Part shown: piece after piece, positions 1-11,000 of the stretch
Numbering within the stretch: position 1 is the first letter of the stretch
How the letters are laid out: each line of letters begins with the position of its first letter
Assembly (NCBI GenBank): GCA_958496175.1
Contig: OY292276.1
Location: 59,719,080-59,783,079, forward strand
DNA length: 64,000 nucleotides
Source of the DNA: Sisyra terminalis
Lineage: Eukaryota; Arthropoda; Insecta; Neuroptera; Sisyridae
Reading direction: 5' to 3'
Program-made: the position numbers and the translations under genes
Notes under the pieces: generated by a model
Seen by the model: the letters and a program-made list of their open reading frames with translations, nothing else
What the model was told of the DNA's origin: nothing
Database searches by the model: none

Positions 1-50
1 TCGAACCAAAGGCAGTTTCGGGTTCGTTACAATGTCTAGAACGATGATAT

Positions 51-158
51 AACAATTTTTTTCGGTTTCGAGGCAAAAAAATTTTTGGTCAAAAAAAACC
101 GTGGGTTAACCATCGTTGATTTTTCACGAAAATGGTCATATAAAGAAATTTTTTTTTT
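51..158 (+). other. A/T-tract half of the monomer (candidate bent DNA)
   Basis: In the reference monomer T7 lies at 56-62, A7T5 at 75-86, A8 at 91-98, a T run near 120-124 and an A-rich/T10 tract at 143-158. Types B and G have a perfect A7T10 there, which is a 14-bp self-complementary core. Repeated A-tracts are known to curve DNA and affect nucleosome placement; curvature here is inferred, not computed. The last tract is also where nearly all monomer length changes occur: 334-bp copies near 13,545, 18,235, 26,270, 35,320 and 39,670, and 336-bp copies near 8,869, 21,597, 50,738, 51,410, 51,746, 53,757, 56,102 and 56,774. Confidence 0.6.
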
Positions 159-228
159 AGGATGCCAAATGAAAGTATAAGTCCCTCTGTACATGCTGTG
201 CAAATTTTACCCCAAACAAACCACGTTA

Positions 229-260
229 AAGGGATGAACAGGCCGTGTAAGGGATGAACA
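229..260 (+). repeat. 20-bp tandem duplication inside the core monomer
   Basis: The 12-mer aagggatgaaca occurs at 229-240 and again at 249-260, exactly 20 bp apart. A shorter relative, aagggatga, occurs at 324-332. The pair is present in the core monomers I checked along the array, but only one copy is present in the two diverged edge monomers (63,206 and 63,527 regions). There, the stretch between acgtt and the following aag is 22 nt instead of 42 nt, a difference of exactly 20. The pair is therefore best read as a small duplication fixed in the amplified lineage. Confidence 0.9.
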
Positions 261-1005
261 CTTCCCACTAAGAGGGAGAGACGAACGTGGCTTCTTCAAC
301 AATTGCTTGTACCTTGGTTATATAAGGGATGATTTTCGAACCAAAGGCAGTTTCGGGTTCGTTACAATGTCTAGAACGATGATATAACAATTTTTTTCGG
401 TTTCGAGGCAAAAAAATTTTTGGTCAAAAAAAACCGTGGGTTAACCATCGTTGATTTTTCACGAAAATGGTCAAATAATGAAATTTTTTTTTTAGGATGC
501 CAAATGAAAGTATAAGTCCCTCTGTACATGCTGTGCAAATTTTACCCCAAACAAACCACGTTAAAGGGATGAACAGGCCGTGTAAGGGATGAACACTTCC
601 CACTAAGAGGGAGAGACGAACGTGGCTTCTTCAACAATTGCTTGTACCTTGGTTATATAAGGGATGATTTTCGAACCAAAGGCAGTTTCGGGTTCGTTAC
701 AATGTCTAGAACGATGATATAACAATTTTTTTCGGTTTCGAGGCAAAAAAATTTTTGGTCAAAAAAAACCGTGGGTTAACCATCGTTGATTTTTCACGAA
801 AATGGTCAAATAATGAAATTTTTTTTTTAGGATGCCAAATGAAAGTATAAGTCCCTCTGTACATGCTGTGCAAATTTTACCCCAAACAAACCACGTTAAA
901 GGGATGAACAGGCCGTGTAAGGGATGAACACTTCCCACTAAGAGGGAGAGACGAACGTGGCTTCTTCAACAATTGCTTGTACCTTGGTTATATAAGGGAT
1001 GATTT

Positions 1006-3685
1006 TCGAACCAAAGGCAGTTTCGGGTTCGTTACAATGTCTAGAACGATGATATAACAATTTTTTTCGGTTTCGAGGCAAAAAAATTTTTGGTCAAAAA
1101 AAACCGTGGGTTAACCATCGTTGATTTTTCACGAAAATGGTCAAATAATGAAATTTTTTTTTTAGGATGCCAAACGAAAGTATAAGTCCCTCTGTACATG
1201 CTGTGCAAATTTTACCCCAAACAAACCACGTTAAAGGGATGAACAGACCGTGTAAGGGATGAACACTTCCCACTAAGAGGGAGAGACGAACGTGGCTTCT
1301 TCAACAATTGCTTGTACCTTGGTTATATAAGGGATGATTTTCGAACCAAAGGCAGTTTCGGGTTCGTTACAATGTCTAGAACGATGATATAACAATTTTT
1401 TTCGGTTTCGAGGCAAAAAAATTTTTGGTAAAAAAAAACCGTGGGTTAACCATCGTTGATTTTTCACGAAAATGGTCAAATAAAGAAATTTTTTTTTTAG
1501 GATGCCAAATGAAAGTATAAGTCCCTCTGTACATGCTGTGCAAATTTTACCCCAAACAAACCACGTTAAAGGGATGAACAGGCCGTGTAAGGGATGAACA
1601 CTTCCCACTAAGAGGGAGAGACGAACGTGGCTTCTTCAACAATTGCTTGTACCTTGGTTATATAAGGGATGATTTTCGAACCAAAGGCAGTTTCGGGTTC
1701 GTTACAATGTCTAGAACGATGATATAACAATTTTTTTCGGTTTCGAGGCAAAAAAATTTTTGGTCAAAAAAAACCGTGGGTTAACCATCGTTGATTTTTC
1801 ACGAAAATGGTCAAATAAAAAAATTTTTTTTTTAGGATGCCAAACGAAAGTATAAGTCCCTCTGTACATGCTGTGCAAATTTTACCCCAAACAAACCACG
1901 TTAAAGGGATGAACAGACCGTGTAAGGGATGAACACTTCCCACTAAGAGGGAGAGACGAACGTGGCTTCTTCAACAATTGCTTGTACCTTGGTTATATAA
2001 GGGATGATTTTCGAACCAAAGGCAGTTTCGGGTTCGTTATAATGTCTAGAACGATGATATAACAATTTTTTTCGGTTTCGAGGCAAAAAAATTTTTGGTC
2101 AAAAAAAACCGTGGGTTAACCATCGTTGATTTTTCACGAAAATGGTCAAATAAAAAAATTTTTTTTTTAGGATGCCAAACGAAAGTATAAGTCCCTCTGT
2201 ACATGCTGTGCAAATTTTACCCCAAACAAACCACGTTAAAGGGATGAACAGGCCGTGTAAGGGATGAACACTTCCCACTAAGAGGGAGAGACGAACGTGG
2301 CTTCTTCAACAATTGCTTGTACCTTGGTTATATAAGGGATGATTTTCGAACCAAAGGCAGTTTCGGGTTCGTTACAATGTCTAGAACGATGATATAACAA
2401 TTTTTTTCGGTTTCGAGGCAAAAAAATTTTTGGTCAAAAAAAACCGTGGGTTAACCATCGTTGATTTTTCACGAAAATGGTCAAATAATGAAATTTTTTT
2501 TTTAGGATGCCAAACGAAAGTATAAGTCCCTCTGTACATGCTGTGCAAATTTTACCCCAAACAAACCACGTTAAAGGGATGAACAGACCGTGTAAGGGAT
2601 GAACACTTCCCACTAAGAGGGAGAGACGAACGTGGCTTCTTCAACAATTGCTTGTACCTTGGTTATATAAGGGATGATTTTCGAACCAAAGGCAGTTTCG
2701 GGTTCGTTACAATGTCTAGAACGATGATATAACAATTTTTTTCGGTTTCGAGGCAAAAAAATTTTTGGTAAAAAAAAACCGTGGGTTAACCATCGTTGAT
2801 TTTTCACGAAAATGGTCAAATAAAGAAATTTTTTTTTTAGGATGCCAAATGAAAGTATAAGTCCCTCTGTACATGCTGTGCAAATTTTACCCCAAACAAA
2901 CCACGTTAAAGGGATGAACAGGCCGTGTAAGGGATGAACACTTCCCACTAAGAGGGAGAGACGAACGTGGCTTCTTCAACAATTGCTTGTACCTTGGTTA
3001 TATAAGGGATGATTTTCGAACCAAAGGCAGTTTCGGGTTCGTTACAATGTCTAGAACGATGATATAACAATTTTTTTCGGTTTCGAGGCAAAAAAATTTT
3101 TGGTCAAAAAAAACCGTGGGTTAACCATCGTTGATTTTTCACGAAAATGGTCAAATAAAAAAATTTTTTTTTTAGGATGCCAAACGAAAGTATAAGTCCC
3201 TCTGTACATGCTGTGCAAATTTTACCCCAAACAAACCACGTTAAAGGGATGAACAGACCGTGTAAGGGATGAACACTTCCCACTAAGAGGGAGAGACGAA
3301 CGTGGCTTCTTCAACAATTGCTTGTACCTTGGTTATATAAGGGATGATTTTCGAACCAAAGGCAGTTTCGGGTTCGTTATAATGTCTAGAACGATGATAT
3401 AACAATTTTTTTCGGTTTCGAGGCAAAAAAATTTTTGGTCAAAAAAAACCGTGGGTTAACCATCGTTGATTTTTCACGAAAATGGTCAAATAAAAAAATT
3501 TTTTTTTTAGGATGCCAAACGAAAGTATAAGTCCCTCTGTACATGCTGTGCAAATTTTACCCCAAACAAACCACGTTAAAGGGATGAACAGACCGTGTAA
3601 GGGATGAACACTTCCCACTAAGAGGGAGAGACGAACGTGGCTCCTTCAACAATTGCTTGTACCTTGGTTATATAAGGGATGATTT
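1006..3685 (+). repeat. Tandem duplication of a 4-monomer unit (1,340 bp)
   Basis: Monomers 1006-2345 and 2346-3685 carry the same order of variants: A-like with C170 and A242; a copy with ggtaaaa instead of ggtcaaa in front of the A8 tract (near 1,428 and 2,768) plus A'-type sites; type B; and type B with T30. The ggtaaaa variant was seen only at these two places, 1,340 bp apart, which marks the second unit as a copy of the first. The fourth monomers differ at site 242 (G in the first, A in the second), and only the second has ggctcc near 3,640. Confidence 0.85.
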
Positions 3686-5025
3686 TCGAACCAAAGGCAG
3701 TTTCGGGTTCGTTACAATGTCTAGAACGATGATATAACAATTTTTTTCGGTTTCGAGGCAAAAAAATTTTTGGTCAAAAAAAACCGTGGGTTAACCATCG
3801 TTGATTTTTCACGAAAATGGTCAAATAATGAAATTTTTTTTTTAGGATGCCAAATGAAAGTATAAGTCCCTCTGTACATGCTGTGCAAATTTTACCCCAA
3901 ACAAACCACGTTAAAGGGATGAACAGGCCGTGTAAGGGATGAACACTTCCCACTAAGAGGGAGAGACGAACGTGGCTTCTTCAACAATTGCTTGTACCTT
4001 GGTTATATAAGGGATGATTTTCGAACCAAAGGCAGTTTCGGGTTCGTTACAATGTCTAGAACGATGATATAACAATTTTTTTCGGTTTCGAGGCAAAAAA
4101 ATTTTTGGTCAAAAAAAACCGTGGGTTAACCATCGTTGATTTTTCACGAAAATGGTCAAATAAAGAAATTTTTTTTTTAGGATGCCAAATGAAAGTATAA
4201 GTCCCTCTGTACATGCTGTGCAAATTTTACCCCAAACAAACCACGTTAAAGGGATGAACAGGCCGTGTAAGGGATGAACACTTCCCACTAAGAGGGGGAG
4301 ACGAACGTGGCTTCTTCAACAATTGCTTGTACCTTGGTTATATAAGGGATGATTTTCGAACCAAAGGCAGTTTCGGGTTCGTTACAATGTCTAGAACGAT
4401 GATATAACAATTTTTTTCGGTTTCGAGGCAAAAAAATTTTTGGTCAAAAAAAACCGTGGGTTAACCATCGTTGATTTTTCACGAAAATGGTCATATAAAG
4501 AAATTTTTTTTTTAGGATGCCAAATGAAAGTATAAGTCCCTCTGTACATGCTGTGCAAATTTTACCCCAAACAAACCACGTTAAAGGGATGAACAGGCCG
4601 TGTAAGGGATGAACACTTCCCACTAAGAGGGAGAGACGAACGTGGCTTCTTCAACAATTGCTTGTACCTTGGTTATATAAGGGATGATTTTCGAACCAAA
4701 GGCAGTTTCGGGTTCGTTACAATGTCTAGAACGATGATATAACAATTTTTTTCGGTTTCGAGGCAAAAAAATTTTTGGTCAAAAAAAACCGTGGGTTAAC
4801 CATCGTTGATTTTTCACGAAAATGGTCAAATAATGAAATTTTTTTTTTAGGATGCCAAATGAAAGTATAAGTCCCTCTGTACATGCTGTGCAAATTTTAC
4901 CCCAAACAAACCACGTTAAAGGGATGAACAGGCCGTGTAAGGGATGAACACTTCCCACTAAGAGGGAGAGACGAACGTGGCTTCTTCAACAATTGCTTGT
5001 ACCTTGGTTATATAAGGGATGATTT
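3351..5025 (+). repeat. 5-monomer block, first copy (repeated at 6,366-8,040)
   Basis: Two rare variants, ggctcc at about 3,640 and gagggggag at 4,292, recur at about 6,655 and 7,307, in each case 3,015 bp (9 monomers) away. The monomer order B(T30), A, A', C, A is the same in both blocks. The flanking monomers differ: the monomer before has C30 here and T30 there, and the monomer after is A here and B there. The copied segment is thus about five monomers within a nine-monomer offset. Confidence 0.8.
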
Positions 5026-6365
5026 TCGAACCAAAGGCAGTTTCGGGTTCGTTACAATGTCTAGAACGATGATATAACAATTTTTTTCGGTTTCGAGGCA
5101 AAAAAATTTTTGGTCAAAAAAAACCGTGGGTTAACCATCGTTGATTTTTCACGAAAATGGTCAAATAATGAAATTTTTTTTTTAGGATGCCAAATGAAAG
5201 TATAAGTCCCTCTGTACATGCTGTGCAAATTTTACCCCAAACAAACCACGTTAAAGGGATGAACAGGCCGTGTAAGGGATGAACACTTCCCACTAAGAGG
5301 GAGAGACGAACGTGGCTTCTTCAACAATTGCTTGTACCTTGGTTATATAAGGGATGATTTTCGAACCAAAGGCAGTTTCGGGTTCGTTACAATGTCTAGA
5401 ACGATGATATAACAATTTTTTTCGGTTTCGAGGCAAAAAAATTTTTGGTCAAAAAAAACCGTGGGTTAACCATCGTTGATTTTTCACGAAAATGGTCAAA
5501 TAATGAAATTTTTTTTTTAGGATGCCAAATGAAAGTATAAGTCCCTCTGTACATGCTGTGCAAATTTTACCCCAAACAAACCACGTTAAAGGGATGAACA
5601 GGCCGTGTAAGGGATGAACACTTCCCACTAAGAGGGAGAGACGAACGTGGCTTCTTCAACAATTGCTTGTACCTTGGTTATATAAGGGATGATTTTCGAA
5701 CCAAAGGCAGTTTCGGGTTCGTTACAATGTCTAGAACGATGATATAACAATTTTTTTCGGTTTCGAGGCAAAAAAATTTTTGGTCAAAAAAAACCGTGGG
5801 TTAACCATCGTTGATTTTTCACGAAAATGGTCAAATAAAAAAATTTTTTTTTTAGGATGCCAAACGAAAGTATAAGTCCCTCTGTACATGCTGTGCAAAT
5901 TTTACCCCAAACAAACCACGTTAAAGGGATGAACAGACCGTGTAAGGGATGAACACTTCCCACTAAGAGGGAGAGACGAACGTGGCTTCTTCAACAATTG
6001 CTTGTACCTTGGTTATATAAGGGATGATTTTCGAACCAAAGGCAGTTTCGGGTTCGTTATAATGTCTAGAACGATGATATAACAATTTTTTTCGGTTTCG
6101 AGGCAAAAAAATTTTTGGTCAAAAAAAACCGTGGGTTAACCATCGTTGATTTTTCACGAAAATGGTCAAATAAAAAAATTTTTTTTTTAGGATGCCAAAC
6201 GAAAGTATAAGTCCCTCTGTACATGCTGTGCAAATTTTACCCCAAACAAACCACGTTAAAGGGATGAACAGACCGTGTAAGGGATGAACACTTCCCACTA
6301 AGAGGGAGAGACGAACGTGGCTTCTTCAACAATTGCTTGTACCTTGGTTATATAAGGGATTATTT

Positions 6366-8040
6366 TCGAACCAAAGGCAGTTTCGGGTTCGTTATAATGT
6401 CTAGAACGATGATATAACAATTTTTTTCGGTTTCGAGGCAAAAAAATTTTTGGTCAAAAAAAACCGTGGGTTAACCATCGTTGATTTTTCACGAAAATGG
6501 TCAAATAAAAAAATTTTTTTTTTAGGATGCCAAACGAAAGTATAAGTCCCTCTGTACATGCTGTGCAAATTTTACCCCAAACAAACCACGTTAAAGGGAT
6601 GAACAGACCGTGTAAGGGATGAACACTTCCCACTAAGAGGGAGAGACGAACGTGGCTCCTTCAACAATTGCTTGTACCTTGGTTATATAAGGGATGATTT
6701 TCGAACCAAAGGCAGTTTCGGGTTCGTTACAATGTCTAGAACGATGATATAACAATTTTTTTCGGTTTCGAGGCAAAAAAATTTTTGGTCAAAAAAAACC
6801 GTGGGTTAACCATCGTTGATTTTTCACGAAAATGGTCAAATAATGAAATTTTTTTTTTAGGATGCCAAATGAAAGTATAAGTCCCTCTGTACATGCTGTG
6901 CAAATTTTACCCCAAACAAACCACGTTAAAGGGATGAACAGGCCGTGTAAGGGATGAACACTTCCCACTAAGAGGGAGAGACGAACGTGGCTTCTTCAAC
7001 AATTGCTTGTACCTTGGTTATATAAGGGATGATTTTCGAACCAAAGGCAGTTTCGGGTTCGTTACAATGTCTAGAACGATGATATAACAATTTTTTTCGG
7101 TTTCGAGGCAAAAAAATTTTTGGTCAAAAAAAACCGTGGGTTAACCATCGTTGATTTTTCACGAAAATGGTCAAATAAAGAAATTTTTTTTTTAGGATGC
7201 CAAATGAAAGTATAAGTCCCTCTGTACATGCTGTGCAAATTTTACCCCAAACAAACCACGTTAAAGGGATGAACAGGCCGTGTAAGGGATGAACACTTCC
7301 CACTAAGAGGGGGAGACGAACGTGGCTTCTTCAACAATTGCTTGTACCTTGGTTATATAAGGGATGATTTTCGAACCAAAGGCAGTTTCGGGTTCGTTAC
7401 AATGTATAGAACGATGATATAACAATTTTTTTCGGTTTCGAGGCAAAAAAATTTTTGGTCAAAAAAAACCGTGGGTTAACCATCGTTGATTTTTCACGAA
7501 AATGGTCATATAAAGAAATTTTTTTTTTAGGATGCCAAATGAAAGTATAAGTCCCTCTGTACATGCTGTGCAAATTTTACCCCAAACAAACCACGTTAAA
7601 GGGATGAACAGGCCGTGTAAGGGATGAACACTTCCCACTAAGAGGGAGAGACGAACGTGGCTTCTTCAACAATTGCTTGTACCTTGGTTATATAAGGGAT
7701 GATTTTCGAACCAAAGGCAGTTTCGGGTTCGTTACAATGTCTAGAACGATGATATAACAATTTTTTTCGGTTTCGAGGCAAAAAAATTTTTGGTCAAAAA
7801 AAACCGTGGGTTAACCATCGTTGATTTTTCACGAAAATGGTCAAATAATGAAATTTTTTTTTTAGGATGCCAAATGAAAGTATAAGTCCCTCTGTACATG
7901 CTGTGCAAATTTTACCCCAAACAAACCACGTTAAAGGGATGAACAGGCCGTGTAAGGGATGAACACTTCCCACTAAGAGGGAGAGACGAACGTGGCTTCT
8001 TCAACAATTGCTTGTACCTTGGTTATATAAGGGATGATTT
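6366..8040 (+). repeat. 5-monomer block, second copy (of 3,351-5,025)
   Basis: This block shares the ggctcc and gagggggag markers and the monomer order with 3,351-5,025. It has a private change near 7,406 (aatgtataga) that destroys the TCTAGA site found in its counterpart. It also follows a monomer ending in gggattatttt (6,361), a variant seen again only at 11,051 and 23,780. One private substitution in 1.7 kb suggests a recent copy. Confidence 0.8.
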
Positions 8041-11000
8041 TCGAACCAAAGGCAGTTTCGGGTTCGTTACAATGTCTAGAACGATGATATAACAATTTTT
8101 TTCGGTTTCGAGGCAAAAAAATTTTTGGTCAAAAAAAACCGTGGGTTAACCATCGTTGATTTTTCACGAAAATGGTCAAATAAAAAAATTTTTTTTTTAG
8201 GATGCCAAACGAAAGTATAAGTCCCTCTGTACATGCTGTGCAAATTTTACCCCAAACAAACCACGTTAAAGGGATGAACAGGCCGTGTAAGGGATGAACA
8301 CTTCCCACTAAGAGGGAGAGACGAACGTGGCTTCTTCAACAATTGCTTGTACCTTGGTTATATAAGGGATGATTTTCGAACCAAAGGCAGTTTCGGGTTC
8401 GTTACAATGTCTAGAACGATGATATAACAATTTTTTTCGGTTTCGAGGCAAAAAAATTTTTGGTCAAAAAAAACCGTGGGTTAACCATCGTTGATTTTTC
8501 ACGAAAATGGTCATATAAAGAAATTTTTTTTTTAGGATGCCAAATGAAAGTATAAGTCCCTCTGTACATGCTGTGCAAATTTTACCCCAAACAAACCACG
8601 TTAAAGGGATGAACAGGCCGTGTAAGGGATGAACACTTCCCACTAAGAGGGAGAGACGAACGTGGCTTCTTCAACAATTGCTTGTACCTTGGTTATATAA
8701 GGGATGATTTTCGAACCAAAGGCAGTTTCGGGTTCGTTACAATGTCTAGAACGATGATATAACAATTTTTTTCGGTTTCGAGGCAAAAAAATTTTTGGTC
8801 AAAAAAAACCGTGGGTTAACCATCGTTGATTTTTCACGAAAATGGTCAAATAAAGAAATTTTTTTTTTAAGGATGCCAAATGAAAGTATAAGTCCCTCTG
8901 TACATGCTGTGCAAATTTTACCCCAAACAAACCACGTTAAAGGGATGAACAGGCCGTGTAAGGGATGAACACTTCCCACTAAGAGGGGGAGACGAACGTG
9001 GCTTCTTCAACAATTGCTTGTACCTTGGTTATATAAGGGATGATTTTCGAACCAAAGGCAGTTTCGGGTTCGTTACAATGTCTAGAACGATGATATAACA
9101 ATTTTTTTCGGTTTCGAGGCAAAAAAATTTTTGGTCAAAAAAAACCGTGGGTTAACCATCGTTGATTTTTCACGAAAATGGTCATATAAAGAAATTTTTT
9201 TTTTAGGATGCCAAATGAAAGTATAAGTCCCTCTGTACATGCTGTGCAAATTTTACCCCAAACAAACCACGTTAAAGGGATGAACAGGCCGTGTAAGGGA
9301 CGAACACTTCCCACTAAGAGGGAGAGACGAACGTGGCTTCTTCAACAATTGCTTGTACCTTGGTTATATAAGGGATGATTTTCGAACCAAAGGCAGTTTC
9401 GGGTTCGTTACAATGTCTAGAACGATGATATAACAATTTTTTTCGGTTTCGAGGCAAAAAAATTTTTGGTCAATAAAAACCGTGGGTTAACCATCGTTGA
9501 TTTTTCACGAAAATGGTCAAATAAAGAAAATTTTTTTTTAGGATGCCAAATGAAAGTATAAGTCCCTCTGTACATGCTGTGCAAATTTTACCCCAAACAA
9601 ACCACGTTAAAGGGATGAACAGGCCGTGTAAGGGATGAACACTTCCCACTAAGAGGGAGAGACGAACGTGGCTTCTTCAACAATTGCTTGTACCTTGGTT
9701 ATATAAGGGATGATTTTCGAACCAAAGGCAGTTTCGGGTTCGTTACAATGTCTAGAACGATGATATAACAATTTTTTTCGGTTTCGAGGCAAAAAAATTT
9801 TTGGTCAAAAAAAACCGTGGGTTAACCATCGTTGATTTTTCACGAAAATGGTCAAATAATGAAATTTTTTTTTTAGGATGCCAAATGAAAGTATAAGTCC
9901 CTCTGTACATGCTGTGCAAATTTTACCCCAAACAAACCACGTTAAAGGGATGAACAGGCCGTGTAAGGGATGAACACTTCCCACTAAGAGGGAGAGACGA
10001 ACGTGGCTTCTTCAACAATTGCTTGTACCTTGGTTATATAAGGGATGATTTTCGAACCAAAGGCAGTTTCGGGTTCGTTACAATGTCTAGAACGATGATA
10101 TAACAATTTTTTTCGGTTTCGAGGCAAAAAAATTTTTGGTCAAAAAAAACCGTGGGTTAACCATCGTTGATTTTTCACGAAAATGGTCAAATAAAAAAAT
10201 TTTTTTTTTAGGATGCCAAACGAAAGTATAAGTCCCTCTGTACATGCTGTGCAAATTTTACCCCAAACAAACCACGTTAAAGGGATGAACAGACCGTGTA
10301 AGGGATGAACACTTCCCACTAAGAGGGAGAGACGAACGTGGCTTCTTCAACAATTGCTTGTACCTTGGTTATATAAGGGATGATTTTCGAACCAAAGGCA
10401 GTTTCGGGTTCGTTACAATGTCTAGAACGATGATATAACAATTTTTTTCGGTTTCGAGGCAAAAAAATTTTTGGTCAAAAAAAACCGTGGGTTAACCATC
10501 GTTGATTTTTCACGAAAATGGTCAAATAAAGAAATTTTTTTTTTAGGATGCCAAATGAAAGTATAAGTCCCTCTGTACATGCTGTGCAAATTTTACCCCA
10601 AACAAACCACGTTAAAGGGATGAACAGACCGTGTAAGGGATGAACACTTCCCACTAAGAGGGAGAGACGAACGTGGCTTCTTCAACAATTGCTTGTACCT
10701 TGGTTATATAAGGGATGATTTTCGAACCAAAGGCAGTTTCGGGTTCGTTACAATGTCTAGAACGATGATATAACAATTTTTTTCGGTTTCGAGGCAAAAA
10801 AATTTTTGGTCAAAAAAAACCGTGGGTTAACCATCGTTGATTTTTCACGAAAATGGTCATATAAAGAAATTTTTTTTTTAGGATGCCAAATGAATGTATA
10901 AGTCCCTCTGTACATGCTGTGCAAATTTTACCCCAAACAAACCACGTTAAAGGGATGAACAGGCCGTGTAAGGGATGAACACTTCCCACTAAGAGGGAGA

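Larger units (their letters stand above)
1..335 (+). repeat. Representative satellite monomer (type C), phase reference
   Basis: This unit defines the numbering used throughout. Reading along it: TTCGAA spans the monomer junction; a 6-bp inverted pair cgaacc/ggttcg lies at 2-7 and 21-26; TCTAGA at 35-40; a second inverted pair aacgatg/catcgtt at 40-46 and 111-117; A/T tracts between 55 and 158; GTTAAC at 105-110; TGTACA at 188-193; a 20-bp internal duplication at 229-260; and TATATAAG at 319-326. Variable sites that define subfamilies are 30 (C/T), 64 (G/C), 138-146, 160 (G/T), 162 (A/G), 170 (T/C), 175 (T/A), 223 (A/G) and 242 (G/A). Hand count gives 57 C and 70 G in 335 bases. The length is 2 modulo 3, so no reading frame survives from one monomer to the next. 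Confidence 0.95.

Noticed and set aside
263..277. Stem tccc/ggga in the monomer as a terminator hairpin
   Set aside because: Only four pairs hold and no T run follows; it is too weak to report.
1..335. CENP-B box in the monomer
   Set aside because: I compared ttcg-containing sites on both strands (for example tttcgaaccaaaggcag and tttcgaggcaaaa) with the box pattern; the required cggg at the right spacing is absent.
1273..2948. Two identical 111-codon minus-strand frames as genes
   Set aside because: They begin at GTG, lie wholly in the satellite, and exist only because the ggtaaaa variant is duplicated by a 1,340-bp tandem copy. Neighbouring monomers break the same frame.
8746..8979. 77-codon minus-strand frames (also at 21,474, 50,616, 51,287, 51,623, 53,634, 55,980 and 56,651) as a conserved small protein
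   Set aside because: All start at GTG and appear where the A/T tract has one extra base (336-bp monomers). Their similarity is the repeat's similarity; there is no sign of selection on codons.
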